From NCBI GenBank assembly GCA_018064695.1, contig JAGHUU010000263.1, forward strand, positions 1 to 8,655: 8,655 bases of DNA, given 5' to 3'. Positions 5,862 to 8,655 of the stretch are shown here, one piece after another. The notes beneath the pieces are model-generated. The model was not told the origin of the DNA and did no database searches. It saw only the letters and a program-made list of their open reading frames with translations. Each line of letters begins with the position of its first letter. The stretch's first letter is position 1. The stretch is from Candidatus Blautia equi (lineage in GTDB: Bacteria > Bacillota > Clostridia > Lachnospirales > Lachnospiraceae). A program made the translations under genes and the position numbers.

Positions 5862-6826
5862 TCAGCTTTGTAGAGAAGAGAAAAACCTTCTTCATTATTT
5901 CTTTAGTACTTGTTCTTCTTGCACCACTTGGCATGATCGCTAACGGCGCAGCAGGCAAAGGCGCAATGAACTACAGCCTTGAGTTCTCCGGCGGTACTTC
6001 CACCAACGTAACCTTCAACGAGGACATGACCATCGAGCAGATCGATGCCGACGTAGTTCCTGTAGTAGAGGGAATCACCGGTGACGGTAACGTACAGTCC
6101 ACCAAGGTAGTAGGTACCAATCAGGTTGTTATTAAGACCAGATCCCTTTCTCTTGATGAGAGAGAAGCTCTGAACCAGGCACTGGTTGAGAAATTCGGCG
6201 TTGATGAAGATCTCATCTCCGCAGAGAGCATTTCCGCAACCATCTCCGGCGAGATGAGAAAAGATGCGATCGTCGCAGTTATCGTAGCTACTATCTGTAT
6301 GCTGCTTTAAATCTGGTTCCGTTTCAACGATATCCGTTTTGCAAGCAGTGCTGTACTTGCACTCCTTCATGACGTACTCGTTGTACTTGCATTCTATGCA
6401 ATCGCACGTGTATCCGTTGGTAACACCTTCATTGCATGTATGCTGACCATCGTAGGTTACTCCATCAACGCGACCATCGTCATCTTCGACCGTATTCGTG
6501 AGAAACTTCACGGCGCACGTTATGTAGAGGAGCTGGAGCAGCTTGTTAACGAGAGTATCACTTCTACATTAACCAGAAGTATTTATACTTCCCTGACTAC
6601 CTTCATCATGGTAACCGTACTCTACATCATGGGTGTATCTTCCATCCGTGAGTTCGCATTACCTCTTATGGTAGGTATCCTTTGCGGCGGATATTCTTCC
6701 GTATGTATCACCGGTGCACTCTGGCTGGTACTGAGACAGAAATTCACTCCAAAGAACGGTGTTGCAATCACCAGAAAACCTGGCACAGGAAAATCCAAAA
6801 AGAACAAAAACAAAGCACAGGTTTAA
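5858..6826 (+). pseudogene. secF: Protein translocase subunit SecF, interrupted by one in-frame TAA
   Basis: The frame runs from GTG 5858 (overlapping the secD TGA by 4 bases) to TAA 6824-6826, 322 residues, the usual SecF length, but codon 151 (6308-6310) is TAA. The first part (residues 1-150) holds helix 1 (10-28), FSGGTSTNVTF (43-53), the P1 domain and GEMRKDAIVAVIVATICMLL, so a terminated product would end within helix 2. The second part continues in the same frame with IWFRFNDIRFASSAVLALL, then HDVLVVLAFYA (171-181), GYSINATIVIFDRIREKL (200-217) and the last helices. Every downstream SecF motif is intact and there is no other stop or frameshift. In relatives I recall a Tyr at this site (LLYIWFRF), so TAT/TAC to TAA is the simplest history. 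Residues 195-322 could restart at ATG 6440, but no ribosome site precedes it, and that piece would lack helices 1-2. A sequence error is possible. If the stop is real, SecDF function is probably lost or reduced. Confidence 0.9.
6308..6310 (+). other. Premature in-frame TAA within secF
   Basis: The local codons are ATG CTG CTT TAA ATC TGG TTC CGT. Since the frame is identical on both sides, an indel cannot explain it; only a substitution can. TAA is also the true stop of five complete or partial genes here, so the code is not reassigned, and TAA followed by A is not a recognised leaky context. Confidence 0.9.
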
Positions 6827-6841
6827 TCTGAAAAAAACAGG

Positions 6842-6887
6842 ATAAGAATTACATCCCGGACGGTCTTACTGTCCGGGATATTCTTAT
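6842..6887 (+). terminator. Terminator after secF
   Basis: A 9-bp GC-rich stem (ATCCCGGAC 6853-6861 with GTCCGGGAT 6871-6879) with a 9-base loop is extended, after a 3-base bulge (6850-6852), by ATAAGAAT (6842-6849) with ATTCTTAT (6880-6887). The descending side is U-rich and TTTTTAATTT follows at 6897-6906. It lies 15 bases after the secF stop and should end the scf-sec transcript. Confidence 0.82.
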
Positions 6888-6940
6888 ATGTGAGCATTTT
6901 TAATTTGCTGTCCTAAAAAGTACTGACATATAAGAATATC
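6877..6940. repeat. Perfect 15-base inverted repeat overlapping the terminator and the recJ promoter region
   Basis: The sequence GATATTCTTATATGT (6877-6891) is the exact reverse complement of ACATATAAGAATATC (6926-6940), separated by 34 bases. The left arm doubles as the descending arm of the secF terminator. The right arm contains the candidate recJ -10 box TATAAG (6929-6934). Confidence 0.85.
6905..6934 (+). promoter_or_regulatory. Candidate promoter for recJ
   Basis: TTGCTG (6905-6910) and TATAAG (6929-6934) are spaced by 18 bases, with the -10 box matching consensus in 5 of 6 positions. It lies after the secF terminator, and the predicted start at about 6941 gives a 21-base leader carrying AGGAG. 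It was found by eye. Confidence 0.5.
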
Positions 6941-6961
6941 AGGATAAATCAGGAGAAGAAC

Positions 6962-8655
6962 ATGGAAAAATGGGTAGTATCCGCCAAGCGGGCGGATTTT
7001 CAGAAAATCGCACAGCGCTTTGGCATCGATCCGGTCACGGCCAGACTGATCCGAAACCGCGAGGTGGTCACAGAGGAGGAGATCAACCTGTACCTGTACG
7101 GTACCATTCAGGATCTGCCATCCCCGTGGCTCTTAAAAGATATGAAAAAAGCGGTGGATATCCTGGAGAGAAAGATTCAGGACAACAAATCCATTCGTAT
7201 TATTGGCGACTATGATATCGACGGCGTCACAGCCACCTGCATTCTGCTGAAGGGATTCCGACGTCTTGGCGCAAGGGTAGACACTTACATTCCGGATCGT
7301 ATTGCGGATGGTTACGGCCTGCATATGCCCCTTATAGAGAAAGCTGACCAGAACGGAATCGATACCATTGTGACCTGCGACAACGGCATTGCTGCCATAA
7401 AAGAGATCGAAGAAGCCAAGAGACGCGGCATGACAGTCATCGTCACAGACCATCACGAGATCCCGTTTGAGGATAAGGATGATATCAGAGAGTACCATAT
7501 CCCTGCGGCAGATGCAGTTATTAACGCCAAACAGCTGGACTGCACCTACCCATACAAAAACATCTGCGGCGCGGTAGCGGCATGGAAACTGATCTGCGCC
7601 CTTTATGAAAGATTCGGCGTTCCGGAATACGAGAAATTCGATTATCTGGAGCTGGCGGCCATGGCCACCGTGGGCGACATCATGGACCTTCAGGGAGAGA
7701 ACCGTATTCTTGTAAAAGAAGGACTTAAGAAATTCCCACATACCCTGAACTATGGCTTACAGGCCCTGATGCGTGCGAATGATCTTAAGGACCGCATCAC
7801 CGCTTATCACATCGGCTTTGTGCTTGGACCATGCATCAACGCCAGCGGAAGACTGGACACCGCAGCCAGATCTCTGGAGCTTCTCATGGCCGAATCCCCG
7901 GATCGCGCAGCAGAGATCGCAGGCGACCTGAAAGCCTTAAACGAGAGCCGAAAAGCCCTGACGGAGCTGGGCAAAGAAGAAGCTTTTCGCCTGGTGGAGG
8001 AGACCGACCTTAAAAACGACAGAGTTCTGGTTGTCTTTCCTCCTGACTGTCATGAGAGTCTGGCAGGCATCATAGCCGGAAAAGTGAGAGAGAAATACAA
8101 CAAGCCAACCTTTGTACTCACCAGAGCAGAGCAGGGAATCAAAGGCAGCGGCCGCTCCATAGAGTCCTACTCCATGTATGAGGAGATGGTAAAGTGCAGC
8201 GAATACATGACCCAGTTCGGCGGTCATCCAATGGCAGCGGGACTTTCCATGAAAGAAGAACAGATTGAGGGCTTCCGAAGAAAACTCAACCAGGTCTGCA
8301 CTTTAACAGAAGATGACCTGAGTCCAAAGATCACCATAGATGTGCCTATGCCTATCAGCTATGTGAACAGAAAAGTTATCGGGGAGCTGTCTCTTCTGGA
8401 GCCTTTTGGCAAGGCCAACACAACGCCGCTCTTTGCCCAGAAGGATGTTCAGGTGGTGAGGGGAAAAGTGATCGGAAAGAACCAGAACACAGCCCGCTTC
8501 CAGCTTCTGGACAGCGCCGGGAACTGCATAGATGCCATCCGTTTTGGAGACGGCCCGGAGTTCCTGAAATATGCACAGGAAAAGGGCAGAATATCTGTCA
8601 CATATTACCCGGAGATCAATTCCTTTATGGGAAGAGAGACCCTGCAGGTAACAGT
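6962..8655 (+). CDS. recJ: Single-stranded-DNA-specific exonuclease RecJ (3' end outside window)
   Basis: The frame is open for 564 codons from ATG 6962 to the right edge without a stop; AGGAG (6951-6955) lies 6 bases before the start. RecJ degrades single-stranded DNA 5' to 3' in recombination and mismatch/base-excision repair, using two Mn2+/Mg2+ ions in the cytosol. DHH-family motifs are all present: DYDIDG (83-88), TCDNGI (138-143), the name-giving DHH (163-165) in VIVTDHHEIP, VGDIMDL (237-243), and GPCINASGRLDTA (289-301). The DHHA1 domain follows with CHESLAGIIAGKV (363-375), GSGRSI (395-400) and FGGHPMAAG (419-427). The last visible part, from LEPFGKANTTPLFA (479-492) onward, is the C-terminal OB-fold. 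Typical single-unit RecJ proteins end near here, so only a little is probably missing; longer Bacillus-type versions also exist. Arg and Leu codons are more mixed (CGG, CGC, CGA, AGA) than in the CGT/CTT-rich secDF genes, consistent with lower expression. Confidence 0.96.
   Translation, partial: MEKWVVSAKRADFQKIAQRFGIDPVTARLIRNREVVTEEEINLYLYGTIQDLPSPWLLKDMKKAVDILERKIQDNKSIRIIGDYDIDGVTATCILLKGFRRLGARVDTYIPDRIADGYGLHMPLIEKADQNGIDTIVTCDNGIAAIKEIEEAKRRGMTVIVTDHHEIPFEDKDDIREYHIPAADAVINAKQLDCTYPYKNICGAVAAWKLICALYERFGVPEYEKFDYLELAAMATVGDIMDLQGENRILVKEGLKKFPHTLNYGLQALMRANDLKDRITAYHIGFVLGPCINASGRLDTAARSLELLMAESPDRAAEIAGDLKALNESRKALTELGKEEAFRLVEETDLKNDRVLVVFPPDCHESLAGIIAGKVREKYNKPTFVLTRAEQGIKGSGRSIESYSMYEEMVKCSEYMTQFGGHPMAAGLSMKEEQIEGFRRKLNQVCTLTEDDLSPKITIDVPMPISYVNRKVIGELSLLEPFGKANTTPLFAQKDVQVVRGKVIGKNQNTARFQLLDSAGNCIDAIRFGDGPEFLKYAQEKGRISVTYYPEINSFMGRETLQVT

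Noticed and set aside
6300..6315. Programmed frameshift in secF at CTTTAAA
   Set aside because: The downstream SecF coding continues in the same frame, so a frameshift would not restore the protein.
5355..6511. Minus-strand reading frames (5355-5852, 5903-6511) opposite secD and secF
   Set aside because: Their residue content (rich in Cys, Asp, His and Asn) is what antisense reading of a hydrophobic membrane protein gives; no start signals.
6440..6826. Separate 128-codon gene after the secF stop
   Set aside because: The open frame and SecF homology start right after the TAA at 6311, well before ATG 6440, and no ribosome site precedes that ATG; it is the C-terminal part of secF.
6970..8013. 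Small frames at 6970-7215, 7133-7741 and 7831-8013 inside recJ
   Set aside because: Frame 6962-8655 is continuously open and carries all RecJ motifs, so these are out-of-frame or antisense shadows.
1..8655. CRISPR arrays, tRNA, rRNA, insertion sequences, prophage or attachment sites
   Set aside because: No spaced direct repeats, tRNA cloverleaf, rRNA segment, transposase or integrase was seen on reading both strands; a covariance-model and IS search would be needed to confirm.

Overview
The window looks like chromosomal DNA from a Firmicute of class Clostridia, most likely a Lachnospiraceae-type gut anaerobe. The main reasons are the SCIFF peptide plus ScfB radical-SAM maturase pair, a family signature of Clostridia, strong AGGAG-type ribosome binding sites, and protein sequences for SecD, SecF, RecJ and the CNNM/CorC protein that read as clostridial. 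This is inference from recognised motifs; no database was searched.

Layout: (1) Bases 1-1325, plus strand: the C-terminal part of a Gfo/Idh/MocA-type oxidoreductase, then a YdcF/DUF218 protein 4 bases downstream. (2) Bases 1333-1367: a perfect 12-bp hairpin that terminates these plus-strand genes and the convergent minus-strand gene. (3) Bases 1377-2651, minus strand: a CNNM/CorC (HlyC-type) membrane protein with a TTG start. (4) Bases 2652-2871: a divergent intergenic region with a candidate promoter for each side. (5) Bases 2872-6826, plus strand: scfA (46-residue six-cysteine peptide), a hairpin, scfB (maturase), secD and secF, in an operon-like run. (6) A strong hairpin terminator, then recJ from 6962 running off the right edge.

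The central biology is a ranthipeptide-type RiPP unit. ScfA is the precursor and ScfB the radical-SAM/SPASM enzyme that should install Cys-to-Thr thioether links. The unit lies immediately upstream of the SecDF protein-export accessory genes, with only 23 bases between scfB and secD. A hairpin between scfA and scfB may keep the precursor in excess over the enzyme.

The most unusual observation is that secF is broken by one in-frame TAA at 6308-6310 (codon 151). The reading frame before and after is the same and fully conserved SecF sequence, so one base change, probably from a Tyr codon, would restore a 322-residue protein. It is a recent nonsense mutation, a sequence error or, less likely, a decoded stop. 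A second unusual structure is a perfect 15-base inverted repeat (6877-6891 with 6926-6940) that ties the descending arm of the secF terminator to the -10 region of the putative recJ promoter.
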